Shown piece by piece: positions 23,891 to 37,466 of a stretch of 64,000 nucleotides of DNA (its first letter is position 1; each line of letters starts with the position of its first letter). Source of the DNA: Sepiola atlantica (Eukaryota > Mollusca > Cephalopoda > Sepiida > Sepiolidae); assembly GCA_963556195.1 (NCBI GenBank), contig CAUVYP010001208.1:5146001-5210000 (forward strand). The letters run 5' to 3'. The notes beneath the pieces are model-generated. The model ran no database searches. It saw only the letters and a list, made by a program, of their open reading frames with translations, and was not told where the DNA came from. The translations under genes were made by a program, and so were the position numbers.

Positions 23891-24076
23891 TTAGCGCGTT
23901 TAAAAGTTGATATCGCTTTTGTTTATAACTTCCACATTTATTCGAATTGTGCGACGACACTTTGCAGACTGTCGCGGAGACACATGTTCTACTGAAGTAC
24001 CAAGTTTCAGAAGTGCAGCTCTTGTACTGCCGGTGATATGTCGATACAAACTGAATACGCAAAACATCAACAAAAT
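23891..24076. repeat. Recombinant monomer: J left end, C window
   Basis: It begins with the J-specific gtttaaaagttg and follows a B with gcttttgtac, as J monomers do. Its window is C-type (gactgtcgcggagacac, atgttc), so the switch lies between about positions 16 and 90. It also has private changes gcgacgacac and ccggtgatatg. The latter recurs near 24,960, 30,541, 37,607 and 51,365. Confidence 0.75.
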
Positions 24077-24262
24077 TTAGCGCGTTTTAAAGTTGATATC
24101 GCTTTTGTTTATAACTTCACCCTTCTTTAGAATTGTGCAACGAAACTTTGCAGAGATAAGCGGAGTCACATGCTCTACTGAAGTACCAAGTTTCAGAAGT
24201 GCAGCTCTTTTACTGCCGGAGATATGTCGATACAAACTGAATACGCAAAACATCGACAAAAT
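24077..24262. repeat. K monomer with a standard left edge
   Basis: The previous monomer ends acatcaac and this one starts ttagcgcgttttaaag, both standard. From position 42 it is K (cacccttctttagaa, cagagataagc, catgctc). The exchange therefore lies between about positions 16 and 43. A similar case is at 29,471-29,656, where the previous monomer ends acatcaac but tagtgcgattt is already K, placing that exchange near the junction itself. Confidence 0.8.
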
Positions 24263-26122
24263 TTAGCGCGTTTTAAAGTTGATATCGCTTTTGTTTATAA
24301 CTTCCACATTTATTCGAATTGTGCAACGAAACTTTGCACAGATTAGCGGAGTCACATTTTCTACTGAAGTACCAAGTTTCAGAAGTGCAGCTCTTGTACT
24401 GCCGGAGATATGTCGATACAAACTGAATACGCAAAACATCGACAAAATTTAGCGCGTTTTAAAGTTGATATCGCTTTTGTTTATAACTTCCACATTTATT
24501 CGAATTGTGCAACGAAACTTTGCACAGATTAGCGGAGTCACATTTTCTACTGAAGTACCAAGTTTCAGAAGTGCAGCTCTTGTACTGCCGGAGATATGTC
24601 GATACAAACTGAATACGCAAAACATCAACAAAACTTAGCGCGTTTTTAAGTTGATATCGCTTTTGTTTATAACTTCCACATTTATTCGAATTGTGCAACG
24701 AAACTTTGCAGACAGTCGCGGAGACACCTGTTCTACTGAAGTACCAAGTTTCAGAAGTGCAGCTCTTGTACTGCCGGAGATATGTCGATACAAACTGAAT
24801 ACGCAAAACATCAACAAAATTTAGCGCGTTTTAAAGTTGATATCGCTTTTGTTTATAACTTCCACATTTATTCGAATTGTGCAACGAAACTTTGCACAGA
24901 TTAGCGGAGTCACATGTTCTACTGAAGTACCAAGTTTCAGAAGTGCAGCTCTTGTACTGCCGGTGATATGTCGATACAAACTGAATACGCAAAACATCAA
25001 CAACATTTAGCGCGTTTTAAAGTTGATATCGCTTTTGTTTATAACTTCCACATTTATTCGAATTGTGCGACGAAACCTTGTCGACAGTCGCGGATAGGCC
25101 TTTTCTACTGAAGTACCAAGTTTCAGAAGTGCAGCTCTTGTACTGCCGGAGATATGTCGATACAAACTGAATACGCAAAACATCAACAAAATTTAGCGCG
25201 TTTGAAAGTTGATATCGCTTTTGTTTATAACTTCCACATTTATTCGAATTGTGCAACGAAACTTTGCAGACAGTCGCGGAGACACATGTTCTACTGAAGT
25301 ACCAAGTTTCAGAAGTGCAGCTCTTGTACTGCCGGAGATATGTCGATACAAACTGAATACGCAAAACATCAACAAAATTTAGCGCGTTTTAAAGTTGATA
25401 TCGCTTTTGTTTATAACTTCCACATTTATTCGAATTGTGCAACGAAACTTTGCAGACAGTCGCGGAGACATATGTTCTACTGAAGTACCAAGTTTCAGAA
25501 GTGCAGCTCTTGTACTGCCGGAGATATGTCGATACAAACTGAATACGCAAAACATCAACAAAATATGGCGCGTTTTAAAGTTGATATCGCTTTTGTTTAT
25601 AACTTCCACATTTATTCGAATTGTGCAACGAAACTTTGCACAGATTAGCGGAGTCACATGTTCTACTGAAGTACCAAGTTTCAGAAGTGCAGCTCTTGTA
25701 CTGCCGGAGATATGTCGATACAAACTGAATACGCAAAACATCGACAAAATTTAGCGCGTTTTAAAGTTGATATCGCTTTTGTTTATAACTTCCACATTTA
25801 TTCGAATTGTGCAACGAAACTTTGCACAGATTAGCGGAGTCACATTTTCTACTGAAGTACTTAGTTTCAGAAGTGCAGCTTTTGTACTGCCGGAGATATG
25901 TCGATACAAACTGAATACGCAAAACATCAACAAAATTTAGCGCGTTTAAAAGTTGATATCGCTTTTGTTTATAACTTCCACATTTATTCGAATTGTGCAA
26001 CGAAACTTTGCAGACAGTCGCGGAGGCACATTTTCTACTGAAGTACCAAGTTTCAGAAGTGCAGCTCTTGTACTGCCGGAGATATGTCGATACAAACTGA
26101 ATACGCAAAACATCAACAAAAT

Positions 26123-26308
26123 TTAGCGCGTTTTAAAGTTGATATCGCTTTTGTTTATAACTTCCACATTTATTCGAATTGTGCAACGAAACTTTGCAGA
26201 CAGTCGCGGAGACACATGTTCTACTGAAGTACCAAGTTTCAGAAGTGCAGCTCTTGTACTGCCGGAGATATGTCGATACAAACTGAATACGCAAAACATC
26301 AACAAAAT
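26123..26308. repeat. Class C monomer (representative)
   Basis: The variable window is cagacagtcgcggagacac then atgtt. It differs from class B at positions 77, 79, 81, 83, 90 and 96, with no length change. The 7-bp dyad of B and G is reduced to 5 bp (tgcaa/ttgca) because position 77 is g. In the left third, many C monomers also carry gttagtatcgc (losing EcoRV), and one subset has tggaattg instead of tcgaattg (losing BstBI; for example 5,858, 6,600, 7,716 and 31,702). Confidence 0.9.
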
Positions 26309-26494
26309 TTAGCGCGTTTTAAAGTTGATATCGCTTTTGTTTATAACTTCCACATTTATTCGAATTGTGCAACGAAACTTTGCAATGATTAGCGGAGTCA
26401 CATGTTCTACTGAAGTACCAAGTTTCAGAAGTGCAGCTCTTGTACTGCCGGAGATATGTCGATACAAACTGAATACGCAAACTATCAACAAAAT
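26309..26494. repeat. Class F monomer (representative)
   Basis: Class F is like G but with gcaatgattagc (positions 77-78 changed from ca to at). It usually ends in actatcaac and is followed by K (650, 4,184, 12,178, 21,288, 22,776, 26,309). The exception at 13,480 is the recombinant monomer at the 7.8-kb duplication junction. Confidence 0.87.
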
Positions 26495-29400
26495 TTAGTG
26501 CGATTTAAAGTTGATATCGCTTTTGTTTATAACTTCACCATTCTTTAGAATTGTGCAACGAAACTTTGCAGAGATAAGCGGAGTCACATGCTCTACTGAA
26601 GTACCAAGTTTCAGAAGTGCAGCTCTTGTACTGCCGGAGATATGTCGATACAAACTGAATACGCAAAACATCAACAAAATTTAGCCCGTTTTAAAGTTGA
26701 TATCGCTTTTGTTTATAACTTCCACATTTATTCGAATTGTGCAACACCACTTTGCAGACAGTCGCGGAGGCACATGTTCTACTGAAGTACCAAGTTTCAG
26801 AAGTGCAGCTCTTGTACTGCCGGAGATATGTCGGTACAAACTGAATACGCAAAACATCAACAAAATTTAGCGCGTTTTAAAGTTGATATCGCTTTTGTTT
26901 ATAACTTCCACATTTATTCGAATTGTGCAACGAAACTTTGTTGACAGTCGCGGATAGGCCTTTTCTACTGAAGTACCAAGTTTCAGAAGTGCAGCTCTTG
27001 TACTGCCGGGGATATGTCGATACAAACTGAATACGCAAAACATCAACAAACTTTAGCGCGTTTTAAAGTTGATATCGCTTTTGTTTATAACTTCCACATT
27101 TATTCGAATTGTGAAACGAAACTTTGCAGACCGTCGCGGAGACACACGTTCTACTGAAGTACCAAGTTTCAGAAGTGCAGCTCTTGTACTGCCGGAGATA
27201 TGTCGATACAAACTGAATACACAAAACATCAACAAAATTTAGCGCGTTTTAAAGTTGATATCGCTTTTGTTTATAACTTCCACATTTATTCGAATTGTGC
27301 AACGAAACTTTGCACAGATTAGCGGAGTCACATTTTCTACTGAAGTACCAAGTTTCAGAAGTGCAGCTCTTGTACTGCCGGAGATATGTCGATACAAACT
27401 GAATACGCAAAACATCAACAAAATTTAGCGCGTTTGAAAGTTGATATCGCTTTTGTTTATAACTTCCATATTTATTCGAATTGTGCAACGAAACTTTGCA
27501 GACTGTCGCGGAGACACATGTTCTACTGAAGTACCAAGTTTCAGAAGTGCAGCTCTTGTACTGCCGGAGATATGTCGATACAAACTGAATACGCAAAACA
27601 TCAACAAAATTTAGCGCGTTTTAAAGTTGATATCGCTTTTGTTTATAACTTCCACATTTATTCGAATTGTGCAACGAAACTTTGCACAGATTAGCGGAGT
27701 CACATGTTCTACTGAAGTACCAAGTTTCAGAAGTGCAGCTCTTGTACTGCCGGAGATATGTCGATACAAACTGAATACGCAAAACATCAACAAAATTTAG
27801 CGCGTTTTAAAGTTGATATCGCTTTTGTTTATAACTTCCACATTTATTCGAATTGTGCAACGAAACTTTGCACAGATTAGCGGAGTGACATTTTCTACTG
27901 AAGTACCAAGTTTCAGAAGTGCAGCTCTTGTACGGCCGGAGATATGTCGATACAAACTGAATACGCAAAACATCAACAAAATTTAGCGCGTTTTAAAGTT
28001 GATATCGCTTTTGTTTATAACTTCCACATTTATTCGAATTGTGCAACGAAACTTTGCAGAAAGTCGCGGAGACACATGTTCTTCTGAAGTACCAAGTTTC
28101 AGAAGTGCAGCTCTTGTACTGCCGGAGATATGTCGATACAAACTGAATACGCAAAACATCAACAAAATTTAGCGCGTTTTAAAGTTGATATTGCTTTTGT
28201 TTATAACTTCCACATTTATTCGAATTGTGCAACGAAACTTTGCACAGATTAGCGGAGTCACATGTTCTACTGAAGTACCAAGTTTCAGAAGTGCAGCTCT
28301 TGTACTGCCGGAGATATGTCGATACAAACTGAATACGCAAAACATCAACAAAATTTAGCGCGTTTTAAAGTTGATATCGCTTTTGTTTATAACTTCCACA
28401 TTTATTCGAATTGTGCAACGAAACTTTGCACAGATTAGCGGAGTCACATGTACTACTGAAGTACCAAGTTTCAGAAGTGCAGCTCTTGTACTGCCGGAGA
28501 TATGTCGATACAAACTGAATACGCAAAACATCGACAAAATTTAGCGCGTTTTAAAGTTGATATCGCTTTTGTTTACAACTTCCACATTTATTCGAATTGT
28601 GCAACGAAACTTTGCACAGATTAGCGGAGTCACATTTTCTACTGAAGTACTAAGTTTCAGAAGTGCAGCTTTTGTACTGCCGGAGATATGTCGATACAAA
28701 CTGAATACGCAAAACATCAACAAAATTTAGCGCGTTTAAAAGTTGATATCGCTTTTGTTTATAACTTCCACATTTATTCGAATTGTGCAACGAAACTTTG
28801 CAGACAGTCGCGGAGGCACATTTTCTACTGAAGTACCAAGTTTCAGAAGTGCAGCTCTTGTACTGCCGGAGATATGTCGATACAAACTGAATACGCAAAA
28901 CATCAACAAAATTTAGCGCGTTTTAAAGTTGATATCGCTTTTGTTTATAACTTCCACATTTATTCGAATTGTGCAACGAAACTTTGTTGACAGTCGCGGA
29001 TAGGCCTTTTCTACTGAAGTACCAAGTTTCAGAAGTGCAGCTCTTGTACTGCCGGAGATATGTCGATACAAACTGAATACGCAAAACATCAACAAAATTT
29101 AGCGCGTTTTAAAGTTGATATCGCTTTTGTTTATAACTTCCACATTTATTCGAATTGTGAAACGAAACTTTGCAGACCGTCGCGGAGACACACGTTCTAC
29201 TGAAGTACCAAGTTTCAGAAGTGCAGCTCTTGTACTGCCGGAGATATGTCGATACAAACTGAATACACAAAACATCAACAAAATTTAGCGCGTTTTAAAG
29301 TTGATATCGCTTTTGTTTATAACTTCCACATTTATTCGAATTGTGCGACGAAACTTTGCAGACTGTCGCGGAGACACATGTTCTACTGAAGTACCAAGTT

Positions 29401-32073
29401 TCAGAAGTGCAGCTCTTGTACTGCCGGAGATATGTCGATACAAACTGAATACGCAAAACATCAACAAAATTTAGTGCGATTTAAAGTGGATATCGCTTTT
29501 GTTTATAACTTCACCATTCTTTAGAATTGTGCAACGAAACTTTGCAGAGATAAGCGGAGTCCCATGCTCTACTGAAGTACCAAGTTTCAGAAGTGCAGCT
29601 CTTTTACTGCCGGAGATATGTCGATACAAACTGAATACGCAAAACATCGACAAAATTTAGCGCGTTTTAAAGTTGATATCGCTTTTGTTTATAACTTCCA
29701 CATTTATTCGAATTGTGCAACGAAACTTTGCACAGATTAGCGGAGTCAAATTTTCTACTGAAGTACCAAGTTTCAGAAGTGCAGCTCTTGTACTGCCGGA
29801 GATATGTCGATACAAACTGAATACGCAAAACATCGACAAAATTTAGCGCGTTTTAAAGTTGATATCGCTTTTGTTTATAACTTCCACATTTATTCGAATT
29901 GTGCAACGAAACTTTGCACAGATTAGCGGAGTCACATGTTCTACTGAAGTACCAAGTTTCAGAAGTGCAGCTCTTGTACTGCCGGAGATATGTCGATACA
30001 AACTGAATACGCAAAACATCAACAAAACTTAGCGCGTTTTAAAGTTGATATCGCTTTTGTTTATAACTTCCACATTTATTCGAATTGTGCAACGAAACTT
30101 TGCATACAGTCGCGGATAGGCCTTTTCTACTGAAGTACCAAGTTTCAGAAGTGCAGCTCTTGTACTGCCGGAGATATGTCGATACAAACTGAATACGCAA
30201 AACATCAACAAAATTTAGCGCGTTTTAAAGTTGATATCGCTTTTGTTTATAACTTCCACATTTATTCGAATTGTGTCCGAAACTTTGCAGACAGTCGCGG
30301 AGACACATGTTCTACTGAAGTACCAAGTTTCAGAAGTGCAGCTCTTGTACTGCCGGAGATATGTCGATACAAACTGAATACGCAAAACATCAACAAAATT
30401 TAGCGCGTTTTAAAGTTGATATCGCTTTTGTTTATAACTTCCACATTTATTCGAATTGTGCAACGAAACTTTGCACAGATTAGCGGAGTCACATGTTCTA
30501 CTGAAATACCAAGTTTCAGAAGTGCAGCTCTTGTACTGCCGGTGATATGTCGATACAAACTGAATACGCAAAACATCAACAAAATTTAGCGCGTTTTAAA
30601 GTTGATATCGCTTTTGTTTATAACTTCCACATTTATTCGAATTGTGCAACGAAACTTTGTAGACAGTCGCGGATAGGCCTTTTCTACTGAAGTACCAAGT
30701 TTCAGAAGTACAGCTCTTGTACTGCCGGAGATATGTCGATACAAACTGAATACGCAAAACATCAACAAAATTTAGCGCGTTTTAAAGTTGATATCGCTTT
30801 TGTTTATAACTTCCACATTTATTCGAATTGTGCAACGAAACTTTGCAGACAGTCGCGGAGACACATGTTCTACTGAAGTACCAAGTTTCAGAAGTGCAGC
30901 TCTTGTACTGCCGGAGATATGTCGATACAAACTGAATACGCAAAACATCAACAAAATTTAGCGCGTTTTAAAGTTGATATCGCTTTTGTTTATAACTTCC
31001 ACATTTATTCGAATTGTGCAACAAAACTTTGCACAGATAAGCGGAGTCACATGTTCTACTGAAGTACCAAGTTTCAGAAGTGCAGCTCTTGTACTGCCGG
31101 AGATATGTCGATACAAACTGAATACGCAAACTATCAACAAAATTTAGTGCGATTTAAAGTTGATATCGCTTTTGTTTATAACTTCCCAATTCTTTAGAAT
31201 TGTGCAACGAAACTTTGCAGAGATAAGCGGAGTCACATGATCTACTGAAGTATCAAGTTTCAGAAGTGCAGCTCTTTTACTGCCGGAGATATGTCGATAC
31301 AAACTGAATACGCAAAACATCGACAAAATTTAGCGCGTTTTAAAGTTGATATCGCTTTTGTTTATAACTTCCACATTTATTCGAATTGTGCAACGAAACT
31401 TTGCACAGATTAGCGGAGTCACATTGACTACTGAAGTACTAAGTTTCAGAAGTGCAGCTCTTGTATTGCCGGAGATATGTCGATACAAACTGAATACGCA
31501 AAACATCGACAAAATTTAGCGCGTTTTAAAGTTGATATCGCTTTTGTTTATAACTTCCACATTTATTCGAATTGTGCAACGAAACTTTGCACAGATTAGC
31601 GGAGTCACATTTTCTACTGAAGTACCAAGTTTCAGAAGTGCAGCTCTTGGACTGCCGGAGATATGTCGATACAAACTGAATACGCAAAACATCAACAAAA
31701 TTTAGCGCGTTTTAAAGTTAGTATCGCTTTTGTTTATAACTTCCACATTTATTGGAATTGTGCAACGAAACTTTGCAGACAGTCGCGGAGACACATGTTC
31801 TACTGAAGTACCAAGTTTCAGAAGTGCAGCTCTTGTACTGCCGGAGATATGTCGATACAAACTGAATACGCAAAACATCAACAAAATTTAGCGCGTTTGA
31901 AAGTTGATATCGCTTTTGTTTATAACTTCCACATTTATTCGAATTGTGCAACGAAACTTTGCAGACAGTCGCGGAGACACATGTTCTACTGAAGTACCAA
32001 GTTTCAGAAGTGCAGCTCTTGTACTGCCGGAGATATGTCGATACAAACTGAATACGCAAACTATCAACAAAAT

Positions 32074-34863
32074 TTAGTGCGATTTAAAGTTGATATCGCT
32101 TTTGTTTATAACTTCCCCATTCTTTAGAATTGTGCAACGAAACTTTGCAGAGATTAGCGGAGTCACATGCTCTACTGAAGCACCAAGTGTCAGAAGTGCA
32201 GCTCTTTTACTGCCGGAGATATGTCGATACAAACTGAATACGCAAAACATCGACAAAATTTAGCGCGTTTTAAAGTTGATATCGCTTTTGTTTATAACTT
32301 CCACATTTATTCGAATTGTGCAACGAAACTTTGCACAGATTAGCGGAGTCACATTTTCTACTGAAGTACTAAGTTTCAGAAGTGCAGCTCTTGTACTGCC
32401 GGAGATATGTCGATACAAACTGAATACGCAAAACATCGACAAAATTTAGCGCGTTTTAAAGTTGATATCGCTTTTGTTTATAACTTCCACATTTATTCGA
32501 ATTGTGCAACGAAACTTTGCACAGATTAGCGGAGTCACATTTTCTACTGAAGTACTAAGTTTCAGAAGTGCAGCTCTTGTACTGCCGGAGATATGTCGAT
32601 ACAAACTGAATACGCAAAACATCAACAAAATTTAGCCCGTTTTAAAGTTGATATCGCTTTTGTTTATAACTTCCACATTTATTCGAATTGTGCAACGAAA
32701 CTTTGCAGACAGTCGCGGAGACACATGTTCTACTGAAGTACCAAGTTTCAGAAGTGCAGCTCTTGTACTGCCGGAGATATGTCGATACAAACTGAATACG
32801 CAAAACATCAACAAAATTTAGCGCGTTTTAAAGTTGATATCGCTTTTGTTTATAACTTCCACATTTATTCGAATTGTGCAACGAAACTTTGCACAGATTA
32901 GCGGAGTCACATTTTCTACTGAAGTACCAAGTTTCAGAAGTGCAGCTCTTGTACTGCCGGAGATATGTCGATACAAACTGAATACGCAAAACATCAACAA
33001 AATTTAGCGCGTTTGAAAGTTGATATCGCTTTTGTTTATAACTTCCACATTTATTCGAATTGTGCAACGAAACTTTGCAGACAGTCGCGGAGACACATGT
33101 TCTACTGAAGTACTAAGTTTCAGAAGTGCAGCTTTTGTACTGCCGGAGATATGTCGATACAAACTGAATACGGAAAACATCAACAAAATTTAGCGCGTTT
33201 TAAAGTTGATATCGCTTTTGTTTATAACTTCCACATTTATTCGAATTGTGCAACGAAACTTTGCACAGATTAGCGGAGTCACATGTTCTACTGAAGTACC
33301 AAGTTTCAGAAGTGCAGCTCTTGTACTGCCGGAGATATGTCGATACAAACTGAATACGCAAACTATCAAAAAAATTGATTGCGATTTAAAGTTTATATCG
33401 CTTTTGTTTATAACTTCACCATTCTTTAGAATTGTGCAACGAAACTTTGCAGAGATACGCGGAGTCACATGCTCTACTGAAGTACCAAGTTTCAGAAGTG
33501 CAGCTCTTGTACTGCCGGAGATATGTCGATACAAACTGAATACGCAAAACATCGACAAAATTTAGCGCGTTTTAAAGTTGATATCGCTTTTGTTTATAAC
33601 TTCCACATTTATTCGAATTGTGCAACGAAACTTTGCACAGATTAGCGGAGTCACATTTTCTACTGAAGTACCAAGTTTCAGAAGTGCAGCTCTTGTACTG
33701 CCGGAGATATGTCGATACAAACTGAATACGCAAAACATCGACAAAATTTAGCGCGTTTTAAAGTTGATATCGCTTTTGTTTATAACTTCCACATTTATTC
33801 GAATTGTGCAACGAAACTTTGCACAGATTAGCGGAGTCACATTTTCTACTGAAGTACCAAGTTTCAGAAGTGCAGCTCTTGTACTGCCGGAGATATGTCG
33901 ATACAAACTGAATACGCAAAACATCAACAAAATTTAGCGCGTTTTAAAGTTGATATCGCTTTTGTTTATAACTTCCACATTTATTCGAATTGTGCAACGA
34001 AACTTTGCAGACAGTCGCGGATAGGCCTTTTCTACTGAAGTACCAAGTTTCAGAAGTGCAGCTCTTGTACTGCCGGAGATATGTCAATACAAACTGAATA
34101 CGCAAAACATCAACAAAATTTAGCGCGTTTTAAAGTTGAAATCGCTTTTGTTTATAACTTCCACATTTATTCGAATTGTGCAACGAAACTTTGCACAGAT
34201 TAGCGGAGTCACATTTTCTACTGAAGTACCAAGTTTCAGAAGTGCAGCTCTTGTACTGCCGGAGATATGTCGATACAAACTGAATACGCAAAACATCAAC
34301 AAAATTTAGCGCGTTTTAAAGTTGATATCGCTTTTGTTTATAACTTCCACATTTATTCGAATTGTGCAACGAAACTTTGCACAGATTAGCGGAGTCACAT
34401 TTTCTACTGAAGTACCAAGTTTCAGAAGTGCAGCTCTTGTACTGCCGGAGATATGTCGATACAAACTGAATACGCAAAACATCAACAAAATTTAGCGCGT
34501 TTTAAAGTTGATATCGCTTTTGTTTATAACTTCCACATTTATTCGAATTGTGCAACGAAACTTTGCAGACAGTCGCGGAGACATATGTTCTACTGAAGTA
34601 CCAAGTTTCAGAAGTGCAGCTCTTGTACTGCCGGAGATATGTCGATACAAACTGAATACGCAAAACATCAACAAAATTTAGCGCGTTTTAAAGTTGATAT
34701 CGCTTTTGTTTATAACTTCCACATTTATTCGAATTGTGCAACGAAACTTTGCACAGATTAGCGGAGTCACATGTTCTACTGAAGTACCAAGTTTCAGAAG
34801 TGCAGCTCTTGTACTGCCGGAGATATGTCGATACAAACTGAATACGCAAACTATCAACAAAAT
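32074..34863. repeat. 15-mer HOR, copy a
   Basis: Monomer order: K1, B, B, C, B, C, G, K2, B, B, D, B, B, C, G. Diagnostic variants shared with the next block are gaagcaccaag in the first K (near 32,180 and 34,970), ttgattgcg at the K2 edge, gttgaaatcgc in the B after D (near 34,136 and 36,925) and gacatatgttc in the last C (near 34,582 and 37,186). Differences from copy b include agtgtcag near 32,187 and tcaaaaaaattg near 33,366, so this pair is older than the 7.8-kb pair. Confidence 0.85.
33376..33561. repeat. Class K monomer, subtype K2 (representative)
   Basis: K2 is like K1 but its left edge reads ttgattgcgatt instead of tttagtgcgatt. I see 15 K2 monomers, all at or after 33,376 (33,376, 36,165, 46,205, 46,762, 48,064, 48,621, 50,109, 51,969, 53,643, 54,201, 55,875, 57,362, 60,896, 61,454, 63,128). 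The change removes the one minus-strand stop codon that normally separates monomers, so two-monomer open frames of 122 codons appear there. Most also have gagatacgc or gggatacgc in place of gagataagc. Confidence 0.88.
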
Positions 34864-37466
34864 TTAGTGCGATTTAAAGTTGATATCGCTTTTGTTTATA
34901 ACTTACCCATTCTTTAGAATTGTGCAACGAAACTTTGCAGAGATAAGCGGAGTCACATGCTCTACTGAAGCACCAAGTTTCAGAAGTGCAGCTCTTTTAC
35001 TGCCGGAGATATGTCGATACAAACTGAATACGCAAAACATCGACAAAATTTAGCGCGTTTTAAAGTTGATATCGCTTTTGTTTATAACTTCCACATTTAT
35101 TCGAATTGTGCAACGAAACTTTGCACAGATTAGCGGAGTCACATTTTCTACTGAAGTACCAAGTTTCAGAAGTGCAGCTCTTGTACTGCCGGAGATATGT
35201 CGATACAAACTGAATACGCAAAACATCGACAAAATTAGCGCGTTTTAAAGTTGATATCGCTTTTGTTTATAACTTCCACATTTATTCGAATTGTGCAACG
35301 AAACTTTGCACAGATTAGCGGAGTCACATTTTCTACTGAAGTACTAAGTTTCAGAAGTGCAGCTCTTGTACTGCCGGAGATATGTCGATACTAACTGAAT
35401 ACGCAAAACATCAACAAAATTTAGCGCGTTTTAAAGTTGATATCGCTTTTGTTTATAACTTCCACATTTATTCGAATTGTGCAACGAAACTTTGCAGACA
35501 GTCGCGGAGACACATGTTCTACTGAAGTACCAAGTTTCAGAAGTGCAGCTCTTGTACTGCCGGAGATATGTCGATACAAACTGAATACGCAAAACATCAA
35601 CAAAATTTAGCGCGTTTTAAAGTTGATATCGCTTTTGTTTATAACTTCCACATTTATTCGAATTGTGCAACGAAACTTTGCACAGATTAGCGGAGTCACA
35701 TTTTCTACTGAAGTACCAAGTTTCAGAAGTGCAGCTCTTGTACTGCCGGAGATATGTCGATACAAACTGAATACGCAAAACATCAACAAAATTTAGCGCG
35801 TTTTAAAGTTGATATCGCTTTTGTTTATAACTTCCACATTTATTCGAATTGTGCAACGAAACTTTGCAGACAGTCGCGGAGACACATGTTCTACTGAAGT
35901 ACCAAGTTTCAGAAGTGCAGCTCTTGTACTGCCGGAGATATGTCGATACAAACTGAATACGCAAAACATCAACAAAATTTAGCGCGTTTTAAAGTTGATA
36001 TCGCTTTTGTTTATAACTTCCACATTTATTCGAATTGTGCAACGAAACTTTGCACAGATTAGCGGAGTCACATGTTCTACTGAAGTACCAAGTTTCAGAA
36101 GTGCAGCTCTTGTACTGCCGGAGATATGTCGATACAAACTGAATACGCAAACTATCAACAAAATTGATTGCGATTTAAAGTTTATATCGCTTTTGTTTAT
36201 AACTTCACCATTCTTTAGAATTGTGCAACGAAACTTTGCAGAGATACGCGGAGTCACATGCTCTACTGAAGTACCAAGTTTCAGAAGTGCAGCTCTTGTA
36301 CTGCCGGAGATATGTCGATACAAACTGAATACGCAAAACATCGACAAAATTTAGCGCGTTTTAAAGTTGATATCGCTTTTGTTTATAACTTCCACATTTA
36401 TTCGAATTGTGCAACGAAACTTTGCACAGATTAGCGGAGTAACATTTTCTACTGAAGTACTAAGTTTCAGAAGTGCAGCTCTTGTACTGCCGGAGATATG
36501 TCGATACAAACTGAATACGCAAAACATCGACAAAATTTAGCGCGTTTTAAAGTTGATATCGCTTTTGTTTATAACTTCCACATTTATTCGAATTGTGCAA
36601 CGAAACTTTGCACAGATTAGCGGAGTCACATTTTCTACTGAAGTACCAAGTTTCAGAAGTGCAGCTCTTGTACTGCCGGAGATATGTCGATACAAACTGA
36701 ATACGCAAAACATCAACAAAATTTAGCGCGTTTTAAAGTTGATATCGCTTTTGTTTATAACTTCCACATTTATTCGAATTGTGCAACGAAACTTTGCAGA
36801 CAGTCGCGGATAGGCCTTTTCTACTGAAGTACCAAGTTTCAGAAGTGCAGCTCTTGTACTGCCGGAGATATGTCGATACAAACTGAATACGCAAAACATC
36901 AACAAAATTTAGCGCGTTTTAAAGTTGAAATCGCTTTTGTTTATAACTTCCACATTTATTCGAATTGTGCAACGAAACTTTGCACAGATTAGCGGAGTCA
37001 CATTTTCTACTGAAGTACCAAGTTTCAGAAGTGCAGCTCTTGTACTGCCGGAGATATGTCGATACAAACTGAATACGCAAAACATCAACAAAATTTAGCG
37101 CGTTTTAAAGTTGATATCGCTTTTGTTTATAACTTCCACATTTATTCGAATTGTGCAACGAAACTTTGCAGACACTCGCGGAGACATATGTTCTACTGAA
37201 GTACCAAGTTTCAGAAGTGCAGCTCTTGTACTGCCGGAGATATGTCGATACAAACTGAATACGCAAAACATCAACAAAATTTAGCGCGTTTTAAAGTTGA
37301 TATCGCTTTTGTTTATAACTTCCACATTTATTCGAATTGTGCAACGAAACTTTGCACAGATTAGCGGAGTCACATGTTCTACTGAAGTACCAAGTTTCAG
37401 AAGTGCAGCTCTTGTACTGCCGGAGATATGTCGATACAAACTGAATACGCAAAACATCAACAAAAT
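34864..37466. repeat. 15-mer HOR, copy b, one monomer shorter
   Basis: Monomer order: K1, B, B, C, B, C, G, K2, B, B, D, B, C, G. This is copy a with one B removed after the gttgaaatcgc monomer. The third monomer starts after a 1-bp deletion (acaaaattagcg near 35,235). Loss of exactly one monomer with the register kept is typical of unequal exchange. Confidence 0.84.

Larger units (their letters stand above)
21385..32073. repeat. Mixed block where D and E classes enter
   Basis: Monomer order from 21,474: K1, J, G, K1, B, G, C, F, K1, H, D, E, B, J/C chimera, K chimera, B, B, C, G, D, C, C, G, B, J, C, F, K1, H, D, E, B, C, G, B, C, G, G, B, J, D, E, C, K chimera, B, G, D, C, G, D, C, G, K1, B, B, C, C. 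The word F, K, H, D, E, B occurs twice, from 22,776 and 26,309. One-bp deletions lie near 22,891 (agttcagaag) and 30,275 (tgtgtccgaaac). The junction before 25,565 reads aatatggcg, which removes the usual minus-strand stop. A cluster of substitutions (caacaccac for caacgaaac) lies near 26,745. Confidence 0.83.

Noticed and set aside
25395..25754. Plus-strand and second minus-frame open frames of 75-124 codons
   Set aside because: They overlap the first frame and each other within the same satellite sequence. Their length depends on chance loss of one stop at monomer junctions (for example gtttgaaag or ttgattgcg).
26681..26866. Cluster of changes (caacaccac, tcggtac) taken as a foreign insertion or distinct class
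   Set aside because: There are only a few substitutions in one H monomer of normal length and register. No second copy was noticed, so it is a private variant or a sequencing error.
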